Shown: positions 1 to 9,171 of the stretch, in pieces
Numbering within the stretch: position 1 is the first letter of the stretch
Layout: every line of letters starts with the position of its first letter
Source: Sulfuricurvum sp.
Lineage (GTDB): Bacteria > Campylobacterota > Campylobacteria > Campylobacterales > Sulfurimonadaceae
DNA length: 64,000 bases
Reading direction: 5' to 3'
Assembly: GCA_030696775.1 (NCBI GenBank)
Contig: JAUYRN010000032.1
Location: 1 to 64,000 of the forward strand
Notes under the pieces: generated by a model
Database searches by the model: none
What the model saw: only the letters and a program-made list of their open reading frames with translations
Told to the model about the DNA's origin: nothing
Position numbers and translations under genes: made by a program

Positions 1-64
1 CTAATAGCAGTTTAAGTAAGATTTAGCTAACATTGCGAGCTAAAAATACACAAAGGGAATGTCT

Positions 65-199
65 ATGAAAAGAACATACCAACCGCATAATACGCCACGT
101 AAACGTACGCATGGTTTTCGTGCACGTATGGCGACTAAAAATGGCCGTCGCGTATTGAACGCTCGTCGTGCAAAAGGTAGAAAGCGATTGGCTGTATAA
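65..199 (+). CDS. rpmH: 50S ribosomal protein L34
   Basis: This 44-residue, strongly basic protein of the large ribosomal subunit begins [18 protein letters not shown] and ends in a run of Arg/Lys typical of L34. The length matches the family (44-46 residues). The ATG is preceded by an AAGGGA ribosome-binding site about 6 bases upstream. It is the first gene of the rpmH-rnpA-yidD-yidC-khpB-mnmE order found in many bacteria and lies only 11 bases before rnpA. The call is secure. Confidence 0.98.
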   Translation: MKRTYQPHNTPRKRTHGFRARMATKNGRRVLNARRAKGRKRLAV

Positions 200-210
200 T
201 CAGTCCATCG

Positions 211-555
211 ATGTTGAAGCTCAACTCAGAGTTTCAGCGAGTTTATAAGCGCGGGAAAAGTGCTCACAGCACTTCTATTGCGTTATTTTATCTCCCCTTA
301 GAGGGAGAAAAAAAAGTCGGATATACCGCCAGTAAAAAGGTCGGTAATGCCGTTATACGTAATCATTGTAAGAGACGCCTTCGGGCTTTGATGCGAGAAT
401 ATTCAGATCAACTTTGTGATGGATTGTATGTGTGGGTAGCAAAATTGCCACTTCACAACAATGAGTTTTCGGACGTGCAACGAGATTTTAAATACGTTTT
501 AAAGCGGGTAAATGCCATTTTAGTGAGTAATGATGATAAGAAAACTCTTTCTTAA
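211..555 (+). CDS. rnpA: Ribonuclease P protein component
   Basis: This is the protein subunit of RNase P, which matures the 5' ends of tRNAs with the catalytic RNA. The 114-residue product shows the N-terminal EFQRVYKRGKS segment, then the VGYTASKKVGNAVIRNHCKRRLR stretch that carries the family RNR signature (residues about 36-58). Length and basic composition fit. The start is the first ATG after rpmH and gives the expected N-terminus, although no strong ribosome-binding site is visible. The 3' end overlaps yidD by 26 bases, indicating co-transcription and probable translational coupling. Confidence 0.96.
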   Translation: MLKLNSEFQRVYKRGKSAHSTSIALFYLPLEGEKKVGYTASKKVGNAVIRNHCKRRLRALMREYSDQLCDGLYVWVAKLPLHNNEFSDVQRDFKYVLKRVNAILVSNDDKKTLS

Positions 556-865
556 GCTCCTTTGGCTTTACCGGCACTCTTTTTCTTTGGTGACACGCGG
601 TTCGTGTCGTCACTACCCTTCATGTTCAGAATATGCTCTTTGGCAGTTCGAAACAAACTCCCTTCATAAAGCTTTTGGTACAACATTTTTACGCATTTGT
701 AGATGCAATCAACTCTTCCGTGGTGGGATTGATTATCCAATTATTTCAAAACCAACAATAAATCCATCCAATCTCTCACTAATTACGGTAAAATATTGGT
801 ATGTTCCTTATAAACAGAATTATTTTCTGATTAAAAATTTTAGATACAAAGGGTCCAAGTGTTAG
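530..865 (+). CDS. yidD: Membrane protein insertion efficiency factor YidD
   Basis: YidD is a small amphipathic protein associated with the inner membrane that assists YidC-dependent insertion. The family core is present: GSCRHYPSCSEYA around residues 24-36, then the RICRCNQLFRGGIDYP segment. At 111 residues it is longer than the E. coli protein (about 85) because of a C-terminal tail of low similarity. Two adjacent ATG codons (530 and 533) could serve as start. It overlaps rnpA upstream and yidC by 7 bases downstream, the classical order. Confidence 0.92.
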   Translation: MMIRKLFLKLLWLYRHSFSLVTRGSCRHYPSCSEYALWQFETNSLHKAFGTTFLRICRCNQLFRGGIDYPIISKPTINPSNLSLITVKYWYVPYKQNYFLIKNFRYKGSKC

Positions 866-2475
866 AAAAATTGTCTCCCAACCAGCGTTTGTTGTTTGCT
901 GTTGCGCTTTCGTTCGCGTTCTTTATCGGCTACACAACACTCTTTCCCCCTCAAGCACCTAACAGTGCAGATGTTAATAAATCGGTTCCAGCGACGTCAG
1001 CGGTAACGCAAGCCAGCACCGTAAATAATGTAGTAAATACTACCGATAGCAATAAAAGCGATTTTTCAGCAGTCAAAACGGTTACAAGCGATACTTTGAC
1101 AACTATTAACTCTAAAGAATTTACTTTAAAAGTTGACACATTAGGGCGTATCTCTTCGGTTGTTTTGAAAAATACAAAACATGATAGTAAAGATGGCAAG
1201 TTAGCAGAACTGATACCAGTTGAAGGTGCTAAACCGTTACAAATGCGTTTTGCCGATGAGGCAGTTGATGCGCTTGCACAAAAAACACCTTTTAGCAGCA
1301 ACGTAGATGATATTGTTTTGGGTGAGAATGGTAAAGCTGAAGTTATTTTGACACAGTCATTGCCTAACTTTACTGTAACAAAAAAAGTGACGTTCTTTTC
1401 TGATGGGCACTATGAAGTAAATATTAACCTTTCGGAAGATAAAAAATATTCATTGTATCTTGGGCAACATCCTGCAATTAACGATCAAATGATGACCGTT
1501 ATCGGCGGGATGGTTTATGCTGGGGATAATCTTACTACTATTTTTGAAGACGGCGATGTTGAGGGGCGTGAAATCTTTAGTGATGTTCACCTCGTTTCTG
1601 CATTTGATCAGTATTATGCGACGATCATGTACGGATTTGATAAGTCAACGCAAGTAATTGTGGAGCGGGATATTAATGATAATCCTGTGAGTTATTTAGA
1701 AGGAACGAAAACCTTTGCTTTCAAAGGGTATATCGGACCAAAAGAGTATAAAGCACTTAACGCCATCGATCCTGTTCTTGTTAACGCGATAGAATTTGGA
1801 TTTTTTACTTTTGTAGCTGCTCCAATTTTTAAAATATTGATGTGGTTGCACGGTATTTTTGGTAACTGGGGATGGTCTATTATTGCTCTTACCGCATTGA
1901 TCCGTATGGTTCTCTATCCTTTGACTCAAAAGGGTATGGTCTCTATGCAAAAGATCAAAGAGATTGCCCCGCGTATTAAAGAAGTGCAAGAAAAATACAA
2001 AGGTGATCCACAGCGCATGAATGCAGCTGTTATGGAGATGTATAAAAAACACGGGGCTAATCCATTGGGTGGATGTCTACCATTATTGCTTCAAATTCCA
2101 GTGTTTTTCGCGATTTATCGTGTATTACTTAATGCCGTTGAGCTTCAAGGGGCTCCATGGATTCTTTGGGTAACCGATTTGTCACGTATGGATCCGTATT
2201 ACATTTTACCGATCTTGATGGGTGCTACGATGTACTATCAGCAAAAAATTACACCGAGTAACTTTACTGATCCATTGCAAGAAAAGATTTTTAAATTTTT
2301 ACCAATTATCTTTACGTTCTTTTTCTTCACGTTCCCAGCAGGGCTTGTGTTGTATTGGTTTATTAATAATATATTCTCGATTGCTCAACAGTATTTAGTA
2401 AACAAGCAATTTGAAGCGGCGCGTGTGTCTCGTCATGAAGCGCATCTTGCGGAGAAGCACCATGAAAAAGATTGA
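859..2475 (+). CDS. yidC: Membrane protein insertase YidC
   Basis: YidC inserts and folds inner-membrane proteins alone or with SecYEG. The 538-residue product has an N-terminal transmembrane segment (about 8-29), a large periplasmic domain (about 30-310), then the conserved membrane core with five hydrophobic segments. The core includes GWSIIALTALIRMVLYPLT with the conserved positively charged Arg, and LGGCLPLLLQIPVFFAIYRVL. The start is a GTG overlapping the end of yidD; the protein begins (V/M)LEKLSPNQRLLF. Length and topology are those of Gram-negative YidC. The basic C-terminus overlaps the khpB start. Confidence 0.97.
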   Translation: MLEKLSPNQRLLFAVALSFAFFIGYTTLFPPQAPNSADVNKSVPATSAVTQASTVNNVVNTTDSNKSDFSAVKTVTSDTLTTINSKEFTLKVDTLGRISSVVLKNTKHDSKDGKLAELIPVEGAKPLQMRFADEAVDALAQKTPFSSNVDDIVLGENGKAEVILTQSLPNFTVTKKVTFFSDGHYEVNINLSEDKKYSLYLGQHPAINDQMMTVIGGMVYAGDNLTTIFEDGDVEGREIFSDVHLVSAFDQYYATIMYGFDKSTQVIVERDINDNPVSYLEGTKTFAFKGYIGPKEYKALNAIDPVLVNAIEFGFFTFVAAPIFKILMWLHGIFGNWGWSIIALTALIRMVLYPLTQKGMVSMQKIKEIAPRIKEVQEKYKGDPQRMNAAVMEMYKKHGANPLGGCLPLLLQIPVFFAIYRVLLNAVELQGAPWILWVTDLSRMDPYYILPILMGATMYYQQKITPSNFTDPLQEKIFKFLPIIFTFFFFTFPAGLVLYWFINNIFSIAQQYLVNKQFEAARVSRHEAHLAEKHHEKD

Positions 2476-3325
2476 AGCTGATACACTAGAACTCGCCTAC
2501 GCGCAAGCGGCGAGTACATTCGGATGTTCGGTTACACAACTTCAAGTTGAAATCATCCAATTCCCCACCAAAGGGATTTTGGGTCTTTTTAAAAAGCCGG
2601 CTATTATTGTTGCTCACCTTCCTTTCTCACCTGCACCTTCTAGTATAGCTCCTATCATTAATAACGTTCCTTTAGACCATAAAGCTAATATCGTGGAAGA
2701 TGATGTACAGCCAGATATTATAGAAAATGAGGAAGAATCTTTTCCAGAAGATGATAGCAGTCTTGATAATAGAAACGAAGAGTTATTTGTAGTTCATGAT
2801 GATGATGACGAAGAAGAGCACTACGATGATTACGCTATGGATGTTGCGTACGATGAAATGCCGATCGATGATTGTGCACTCGACGTAAAAGCGAAAATTA
2901 ATGACCTCTTTAAATCAACGTGTTTTGATCTTAATGAGATAGAAGTCAGTGTTTATGATGAGCATACTTTATTGGTTGAACTAAGCGGAGCAGATTCGGC
3001 ACTGATGATCGGTAAAGAGGGTTATCGTTATAAAGCACTTTCGTATATGCTATTCAACTGGATTAATGCAACTTACGGATTGCAGTTACGTCTTGAGATT
3101 GCGGAATTTTTGAAAAACCAAGAAGAGTCTATTGAGCGCTATTTAGTAGGTGTATGTGAAAATATCGAGCGTGATGGACGTGCACAAACCAAAGTTTTAG
3201 ACGGTGTATTGGTTCAAATCGCTCTCACGCAGCTTCGAAGCCGTTACCCTGATCGTTACGTCGCGATTCGTTCAAGCCGTGATGGTGGTAAATTTATCAT
3301 CATCAACAGTTACCACGAATATTAA
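2462..3325 (+). CDS. khpB: RNA-binding protein KhpB/Jag
   Basis: KhpB (Jag, EloR) is a cytoplasmic RNA-binding protein commonly encoded next to yidC. The 287-residue product has the Jag N-terminal domain (residues 1-50, with TKGILGLFKKPA), a long acidic Asp/Glu-rich linker (about 75-135), a KH domain with a GKEG loop (about 180), and a C-terminal R3H-type domain ending IINSYHEY. An upstream in-frame ATG exists, but the ATG at 2462 gives the conserved MKKIEADTLELAY start and overlaps yidC by 14 bases. The R3H His position is not evident (RSRYPDRYV), so RNA binding by that domain may differ. Confidence 0.9.
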   Translation: MKKIEADTLELAYAQAASTFGCSVTQLQVEIIQFPTKGILGLFKKPAIIVAHLPFSPAPSSIAPIINNVPLDHKANIVEDDVQPDIIENEEESFPEDDSSLDNRNEELFVVHDDDDEEEHYDDYAMDVAYDEMPIDDCALDVKAKINDLFKSTCFDLNEIEVSVYDEHTLLVELSGADSALMIGKEGYRYKALSYMLFNWINATYGLQLRLEIAEFLKNQEESIERYLVGVCENIERDGRAQTKVLDGVLVQIALTQLRSRYPDRYVAIRSSRDGGKFIIINSYHEY

Positions 3326-4668
3326 TGTACCACACCATAGCTGCCATTGCCACTGCGCATGGCATTGGTTCGATTAGTATTGTCCGCCTCAGTGGAAAAG
3401 ATGCCCTCTCTATTGCTCTTAAACTTTCTCAAAAAAAAGAACTATCCCCGCGTTATGCTGCATTGACACCTCTTTATGATAGCAATAAACTGCTCATCGA
3501 TGAAGCCATTGTCATCTATTTCCAAAATCCAAAAAGTTTTACAGGCGAAGATGTCGTTGAGTTTCAATGTCATGGCGGAATGATCGTTGCCCAAAGTGTT
3601 TTACGTGCGTGTGTAGATGCTGGGGTACGGTTAGCGCAGCCGGGAGAATTCAGTAAAAGAGCTTTTTTAAACGGTCGTTTGGATTTAACCCAGGCTGAAG
3701 CCATCGCATCCCTCATTGAAGCTAAAAGTGATGATGCCGCTCGTATCCTTGCCCGTCAAATGAAGGGTGAATTGCGTGAATATATTGAGACTATCCGTGA
3801 TTCTCTACTTGAGATTTTGGCGTATTCTGAGGTCGTTATTGATTATGCCGAAGAGGATTTGCCCAGTGATGTTGTTGATCAAATTGTAGGTAAACTCGAA
3901 AAAATCAAAAAGGAGCTTTCTCGAACTCTCGAATCCAGTCGCAGACGCAGCGGTTTGATGCAAGGGTATCGAGTTGCTATCATCGGAAAGCCCAATGTCG
4001 GGAAAAGTTCGCTTTTAAATTCGCTTCTTGATTATGAACGTGCCATTGTGAGTGAGATCGCAGGGACAACTCGTGACACGATTGAAGAACAAGTTCGCAT
4101 CGGTACGCATCTGATCCGTTTGGTTGATACAGCAGGAATCCGTGATGCGCATGATGAGATTGAACGCATTGGGATTGAACGATCTATCGCAGCAATTGAT
4201 AATGCGGATATGGTGATTGCATTATTTGATTCCAGCCGAGAGATGGATGATGAAGACAATGCTATTATTGATTTAATCGAACAGTATTCGCAATCCAAGC
4301 CTTTTATTTGTATTCTCAATAAAGTTGACTTACCCAAAATATTTCCCGATGAAAATTTAAAAAAATACTCCCCGATAGCGCTTAGCTGCAAAGAGGATAC
4401 TGATGTTTTGATTGATGCATTGAGTAATGTGATGGATCATGATAACGATTCGGAGGAGATGATGCTCATTTCACAGCGTCAGATTAATGCAACCTCGGAT
4501 ACCCTTGTAGCTATCGATGAAGCCTATGAGCCATTGCAAAGCGGTGAGTTAGAATTTTTCTCTTTTCATATCAATCAAGCTATCCGTTCACTTTCCTCGA
4601 TTACCCGACCTTATGAACTCGATGAGATGTTTGATAAAATGTTCGGTCAATTTTGTTTGGGGAAATGA
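3325..4668 (+). CDS. mnmE: tRNA uridine-5-carboxymethylaminomethyl GTPase MnmE
   Basis: MnmE works with MnmG to modify U34 of several tRNAs using a folate one-carbon donor. The 447-residue protein has the N-terminal folate-binding domain (1-118), a helical domain, and an inserted G domain with GKPNVGKSS (221-229), GTTRDT (247-252), DTAG (268-271) and NKVD. It ends in the catalytic C-terminal motif CLGK (444-447). Length is normal. Its first base is the last base of the khpB stop codon, and its own stop overlaps the ruvX start (ATGATG), so the operon is tightly coupled. Confidence 0.97.
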   Translation: MYHTIAAIATAHGIGSISIVRLSGKDALSIALKLSQKKELSPRYAALTPLYDSNKLLIDEAIVIYFQNPKSFTGEDVVEFQCHGGMIVAQSVLRACVDAGVRLAQPGEFSKRAFLNGRLDLTQAEAIASLIEAKSDDAARILARQMKGELREYIETIRDSLLEILAYSEVVIDYAEEDLPSDVVDQIVGKLEKIKKELSRTLESSRRRSGLMQGYRVAIIGKPNVGKSSLLNSLLDYERAIVSEIAGTTRDTIEEQVRIGTHLIRLVDTAGIRDAHDEIERIGIERSIAAIDNADMVIALFDSSREMDDEDNAIIDLIEQYSQSKPFICILNKVDLPKIFPDENLKKYSPIALSCKEDTDVLIDALSNVMDHDNDSEEMMLISQRQINATSDTLVAIDEAYEPLQSGELEFFSFHINQAIRSLSSITRPYELDEMFDKMFGQFCLGK

Positions 4669-5072
4669 TGGGTGCAATAATTGCGATTGATTTAGGATTA
4701 AAACGGATTGGATTAGCATTATATGCAGGAGCCAGCATCGTTACACCACTAATGGCCGTAGAGCGAAAAAACCGTAATCAAGCGGCTAACGACGTTAAAA
4801 AAGTGTTAAATGAATACGAGGCAACGACAGTCGTGGTGGGTATTCCAATGGGCAGTACAACGGAAGACGAGATGCGTCGTCGCGTTGATCATTTCATGAA
4901 TTTAGTTGAATTTGCAGGCGAAATTGCCTATCAAGATGAATCCTACAGCTCTCAAGAAGCAGAAGCGCTGATGAAAGGTGAAATCCGTTATAAACGAGAC
5001 GGACGGATCGATTCACTTTCGGCGAAGATTATTTTAGAGAGATATTTAGGCCAGCTAAAAAATACTCTCTAG
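4665..5072 (+). CDS. ruvX: Putative pre-16S rRNA nuclease / Holliday junction resolvase-like RuvX
   Basis: This is a YqgF-family RNase H-fold nuclease implicated in 16S rRNA 5'-end maturation. The 135-residue product shows the fold's acidic positions: IIAIDLGLKRIGLA near the N-terminus, VVGIPMG in the middle, YQDES, and a C-terminal IDSLSAKIILERYL. Two ATG codons (4665, 4668) overlap the mnmE stop; either gives a normal start. A TTG at 4653 would add four residues and is less likely. The 3' end overlaps a convergent gene by 44 bases. Confidence 0.9.
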   Translation: MMGAIIAIDLGLKRIGLALYAGASIVTPLMAVERKNRNQAANDVKKVLNEYEATTVVVGIPMGSTTEDEMRRRVDHFMNLVEFAGEIAYQDESYSSQEAEALMKGEIRYKRDGRIDSLSAKIILERYLGQLKNTL

Positions 5073-5685
5073 CCTCTTCTTCATCGTCACTCAAGGTAGC
5101 AAAATCTTTATCATTAGCTATTTTGTCTTTGACAATATCGGCACAATAGTCAAATGCGAGTTTTTGTGCTGCTTCTAACTCAAACAAGAATCCAAGACCG
5201 CTGAACTGATAAGGTTCTTCTTGCTCAATACAGATCAAAATTCCTTCACATTTTTCTTCAAATTGATCAACGATATCACGATATTTGACATTAAATTCTG
5301 TAGCATGCCATCCAATAGTTTCGAGAGTTTTGTCTGAAAATTCGGCAATCCCATCACCTGTAGTATCATCATACATGGCTCGACGTTGATTAAATCCGAT
5401 GATAGACTGCCATGCAGCTGTGGCTTTTATGAGTATTCGATCTTCATCTTCTACGATGCGGTAGTTTTTTCCTAGCATTTCACCCAAAGGACGGGCTAAA
5501 CTTGTAGCCATCGGTGAGGTAGGAGTAATTGTACCCTCATAAATGGAGATGAGATCGGGTGCGAAAGGTTCAAAAACTACCTCCCCTTTGTAGGAGATTG
5601 CAAATTTTTTATGAGAGTTGAGTCCACGCATAAAATCACTGCGGTTGACAACAATAATCTCTTTAAATAAGTTAAACTTTTTCAC
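5029..5685 (-). CDS. Hypothetical protein, Campylobacterota type
   Basis: I do not recognise a characterised family. The product is about 218 residues, soluble and acidic, with no signal peptide, membrane segment or obvious catalytic motif; it ends in a Glu/Asp-rich helix (DDEEEAREYFLAGLN). An in-frame ATG exists at 5718, but a TACAAT -10 element (5709-5714, minus strand) lies downstream of it. The GTG at 5685 is preceded by AGGGG at good spacing, so I prefer that start. The 3' end overlaps ruvX by 44 bases in convergent orientation. Confidence 0.65.
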   Translation of the reverse strand: MKKFNLFKEIIVVNRSDFMRGLNSHKKFAISYKGEVVFEPFAPDLISIYEGTITPTSPMATSLARPLGEMLGKNYRIVEDEDRILIKATAAWQSIIGFNQRRAMYDDTTGDGIAEFSDKTLETIGWHATEFNVKYRDIVDQFEEKCEGILICIEQEEPYQFSGLGFLFELEAAQKLAFDYCADIVKDKIANDKDFATLSDDEEEAREYFLAGLNISLK

Positions 5686-5708
5686 AATGGCCCCTAATTT
5701 TTTGATGA

Positions 5709-5714
5709 ATTGTA
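5709..5714 (-). promoter_or_regulatory. Predicted -10 element for the 5029-5685 gene
   Basis: TACAAT on the minus strand, about 24 bases before the preferred GTG start at 5685. Campylobacterota housekeeping promoters often have a good -10 and a weak or absent -35, as here. If real, it rules out the upstream ATG at 5718 as start. Confidence 0.45.
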
Positions 5715-5799
5715 GCATGCAATTTGTCGTACTGGCTAAAGAGAAAATTTAGCTTTCAGTTATAAGGGGACACTTATCTTTCTTTTTGCAAATGTGGGG

Positions 5800-5805
5800 T
5801 ATAAT
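5800..5805 (+). promoter_or_regulatory. Predicted -10 element of ilvC
   Basis: A perfect TATAAT in the context GGGGTATAATTCGCC, preceded by a T-rich tract (TATCTTTCTTTTTGC) typical of Campylobacterota sigma-70 promoters. The transcription start would be near 5812, giving a leader of about 38 bases with AAGGA at 5838-5842 before the ATG at 5850. Confidence 0.7.
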
Positions 5806-5819
5806 TCGCCAAATTTTAA

Positions 5820-6872
<1,053 letters not shown>

Positions 6873-6886
6873 AAATTGCTTTTAAG

Positions 6887-6917
6887 CTCGTCATTCCCGC
6901 GAAGGCGGGAACCCAGC
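6887..6917 (+). repeat. REP-like palindrome, possible ilvC terminator
   Basis: The core is a perfect 7-bp stem TTCCCGC (6894-6900) / GCGGGAA (6905-6911) with a GAAG loop, flanked by GTCA and CCAGC. This is the general form of REP elements associated with RAYT transposases (as in Neisseria nemis-type repeats). No RAYT gene is in the window. Related, more degenerate copies lie near 23900, 33742 and 40283. It lies 15 bases after ilvC, with no long T tract, so terminator function is only possible. Confidence 0.6.
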
Positions 6918-6950
6918 TCTAAAATACAAATTTAACATAAATGTTTCTTG

Positions 6951-7967
6951 ATGCATAAGCACACCTCTTCTTTTCGCTCTCTTTTTTCATTAAAACATAT
7001 TGCCGTTTTTTTATCATTGCTTATTATGATTTGTCTAGCTATTTTAATTGGTTATTTCATTGGTTTCAATCAAGCTCAAGATGAGACAGATCGCCAACGT
7101 GAACAGACCGAGTTACTCATGGGACAAATCAAAGAGATTGCTAAAGTGGATACGAATGCTTCATTAAAAGCCGATGAGCAAAACCTCGAGATTGGTCATC
7201 TTAAAAAAGCTCTTAAAGAGTTATTGGAACATGAATCGATTAGTGCACATCATGAATACGCTCCCAAAGACAAAAAAGCACCACCACCACCTAGTGAGCC
7301 TAGAATCTCTCATCCCGTAATACAAGGCACTGCAAAGTTAGTTATCATCATGGATGATGTATCGTATGCTCATGATGTAAAAGCAATTCGATCAGTTGGA
7401 TTACCTCTCGTTATGTCATTTTTACCACCGAGTCCTCGCCATAATGAATCAGCAACGTTGGCACAGGGAATAAATGGCTATATGGTGCATTTACCTCTTG
7501 AAGCGGTTGATTTTAATGATGAAGAGCAGGTTACATTGAGGATAAGCGATTCAAAAGAGATGATAGCTTCACAAATTCAAAAAATCAAAAAACTTTATCC
7601 GGATGTTCGTTATATTAATAATCACACCGGTTCAAAATTTACGGCAGATGAAGATGCCATGGATCGTTTGGTATCGGTAATGAGAGACAATGGACTCATT
7701 TTTGTAGATAGTCGAACTACAGCACAGAGTAAAGTAAAAGTGATTGATACGAAATATGGAATGCGTTACCTAGGACGTGATGTATTTTTAGATCATCATG
7801 ATGGTGTTGACAACATCAAAAAACAAATACGAGAAGCCGTTGAAATTGCAAAGCGTAATGGAAGTGCAATCGCTATCGGTCATCCGCGCCCTGATACTAT
7901 TCAGGCACTCAAAGAATCAAAATCTATTTTGAGCGAAATTAAGCTAGTCGGAATTGATAAAATATAA
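6951..7967 (+). CDS. Divergent polysaccharide deacetylase family protein (YibQ-like)
   Basis: The product, about 338 residues, has an N-terminal membrane anchor (about 16-38, hydrophobic IAVFLSLLIMICLAILIGYF) and a coiled-coil region. A Pro-rich linker (KKAPPPPSEP) follows, then a divergent polysaccharide deacetylase domain beginning KLVIIMDDVSYAHD. Conserved features are the MDD motif, LPLEAVD, NNHTGSKFT, and the final IAIGHPRP. The domain is periplasmic by topology. The substrate is unknown; peptidoglycan or another envelope glycan is plausible. The ATG at 6951 is the likely start, with a TTG at 6948 as alternative. No good ribosome-binding site is seen. Confidence 0.8.
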   Translation: MHKHTSSFRSLFSLKHIAVFLSLLIMICLAILIGYFIGFNQAQDETDRQREQTELLMGQIKEIAKVDTNASLKADEQNLEIGHLKKALKELLEHESISAHHEYAPKDKKAPPPPSEPRISHPVIQGTAKLVIIMDDVSYAHDVKAIRSVGLPLVMSFLPPSPRHNESATLAQGINGYMVHLPLEAVDFNDEEQVTLRISDSKEMIASQIQKIKKLYPDVRYINNHTGSKFTADEDAMDRLVSVMRDNGLIFVDSRTTAQSKVKVIDTKYGMRYLGRDVFLDHHDGVDNIKKQIREAVEIAKRNGSAIAIGHPRPDTIQALKESKSILSEIKLVGIDKI

Positions 7968-8038
7968 CAATCTGTCATATTTTTACTTTTTTTTCATCAT
8001 TTAGATAGGATGATAAAAATTTAATATCGGATAGTCCT

Positions 8039-8815
8039 ATGTCTCAGTATGTTCCATGGAGAATAAAAGAACTAGAATCTATGAAGAAATATCCAGATGA
8101 GCTTTATTTTAAAGGCTCGCTGGATGTGCTTTCCCGTCCTAAAATCTCCATTGTCGGAACACGTCGTCCTAACCCTTATACGCGAGCCCTTACTCTTGAA
8201 CTTTCTAAAAAACTCTCATACTCTGGAATGGTCATTGTTAGCGGTGCTGCTGCAGGTGTAGATACTCTGGCTCATCAAGGTGCGGGTCTTAACAATACAA
8301 TTGCAGTGTTGCCATGTGGCATTGATATTCGCTATCCCAAAGCTAATAGCGAGCTCATTGAGTCAATTGAAAATAATTGCTTAACTCTTTCTCAGTTTGA
8401 ACCTGATTTTACGGCTAGGGAGTGGAGTTTTGTTGTACGTAATGAAATTGTTGTTGCATTAGGTGAGGTCTTGATTGTTACTGAAGCTGATTTAAATAGC
8501 GGAAGTATGCGCTCCGTGGAGTTTGCATTAGAGATGGGAAAGCAAATTTATGTTTTACCACACAGAATACGTGAGAGTGAAGGAACGCATAGACTTCTGA
8601 CGCAGGGCAGGGCAATAGCAATTGAAGAGATTGATAGTTTTGTTGCCATGATTACTTCATCCGCTCTTAATACAATAAACGACTCACCTTTTATCGCTTA
8701 TTGCAGAACAATGCCGACGTATGAAGAAGTGATTGCACGGTTTCCAAAAGAAATATTTGAAGGAGAATTAGGCGGAATTGTCGAAGTTCGAAACGGAAGA
8801 GTATTTGTGGTTTAA
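8039..8815 (+). CDS. dprA: DNA-processing protein DprA
   Basis: DprA binds incoming single-stranded DNA during natural transformation and loads RecA. The 258-residue product is essentially the Rossmann-like core: SIVGTRRPNPYTRA (about 37-50), VSGAAAGVDTLAHQGAG, TIAVLPCGIDIRYPKAN, and the distal SMRSVEFALEMGKQIYVLP. It is short compared with enterobacterial DprA (about 370 residues) because an N-terminal SAM-like domain is absent. The C-terminal 50 residues could form a small winged-helix-like domain. Its presence suggests the host is, or descends from, a naturally competent line. Confidence 0.92.
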   Translation: MSQYVPWRIKELESMKKYPDELYFKGSLDVLSRPKISIVGTRRPNPYTRALTLELSKKLSYSGMVIVSGAAAGVDTLAHQGAGLNNTIAVLPCGIDIRYPKANSELIESIENNCLTLSQFEPDFTAREWSFVVRNEIVVALGEVLIVTEADLNSGSMRSVEFALEMGKQIYVLPHRIRESEGTHRLLTQGRAIAIEEIDSFVAMITSSALNTINDSPFIAYCRTMPTYEEVIARFPKEIFEGELGGIVEVRNGRVFVV

Positions 8816-8818
8816 TAG

Positions 8819-8846
8819 AAAATTTGCCTCTTTAGAAGCAAATTTT
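8819..8846. terminator. Bidirectional terminator between dprA and sorB
   Basis: Perfect inverted repeat AAAATTTGC (8819-8827) / GCAAATTTT (8838-8846) with a 10-base loop, placed between the convergent dprA and sorB genes. The A/T-rich arms give U-rich 3' ends in both directions, as expected for an intrinsic terminator serving both transcripts. Confidence 0.7.
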
Positions 8847-9162
8847 AATGGGCTGAAGTTGTTTCATATCCATAATGTTTAACGAGATAGTTGGTGATGG
8901 TCTGCTGATCTTCTTTGGAGATAGGAGCCTTGAATTCATTGACCATTTTTTGAACTGTCCCTTTCCAGTAAGGTCTGCTTTTTTTACCTTGGTTAAGAAC
9001 GTATCCCCATGAGTGACAGATGAGGCAGTATTGTTGTGCTACTTCATCGTGATCCCCTTTTGCCATAGGATAATCGACGTATGGCATTTCAATAGGTTTG
9101 GCAACTTGAGCAAAAAGTGTTGTAGCTCCGAGGATTAGTGCCGTTAAAAATAATTTCTTCAT
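8845..9162 (-). CDS. sorB: Monoheme c-type cytochrome, sulfite dehydrogenase subunit SorB-like
   Basis: The 105-residue product has a Sec signal peptide (MKKLFLTALILGATTLFA) and a single heme-attachment motif CLICH at residues 46-50. It is a small periplasmic cytochrome. The gene follows a SorA-type molybdenum enzyme by 9 bases in the same orientation. Together they match the SorAB sulfite:cytochrome c oxidoreductase, in which SorB carries electrons from the molybdenum subunit to the respiratory chain. The name depends on context; by sequence alone it is a class I-like cytochrome c. Confidence 0.82.
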   Translation of the reverse strand: MKKLFLTALILGATTLFAQVAKPIEMPYVDYPMAKGDHDEVAQQYCLICHSWGYVLNQGKKSRPYWKGTVQKMVNEFKAPISKEDQQTITNYLVKHYGYETTSAH

Positions 9163-9171
9163 TTTTGCTCC

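Noticed and set aside
951-1301. A 116-codon minus-strand frame inside yidC
   Set aside because: Antisense to the YidC periplasmic domain; no support beyond being open.
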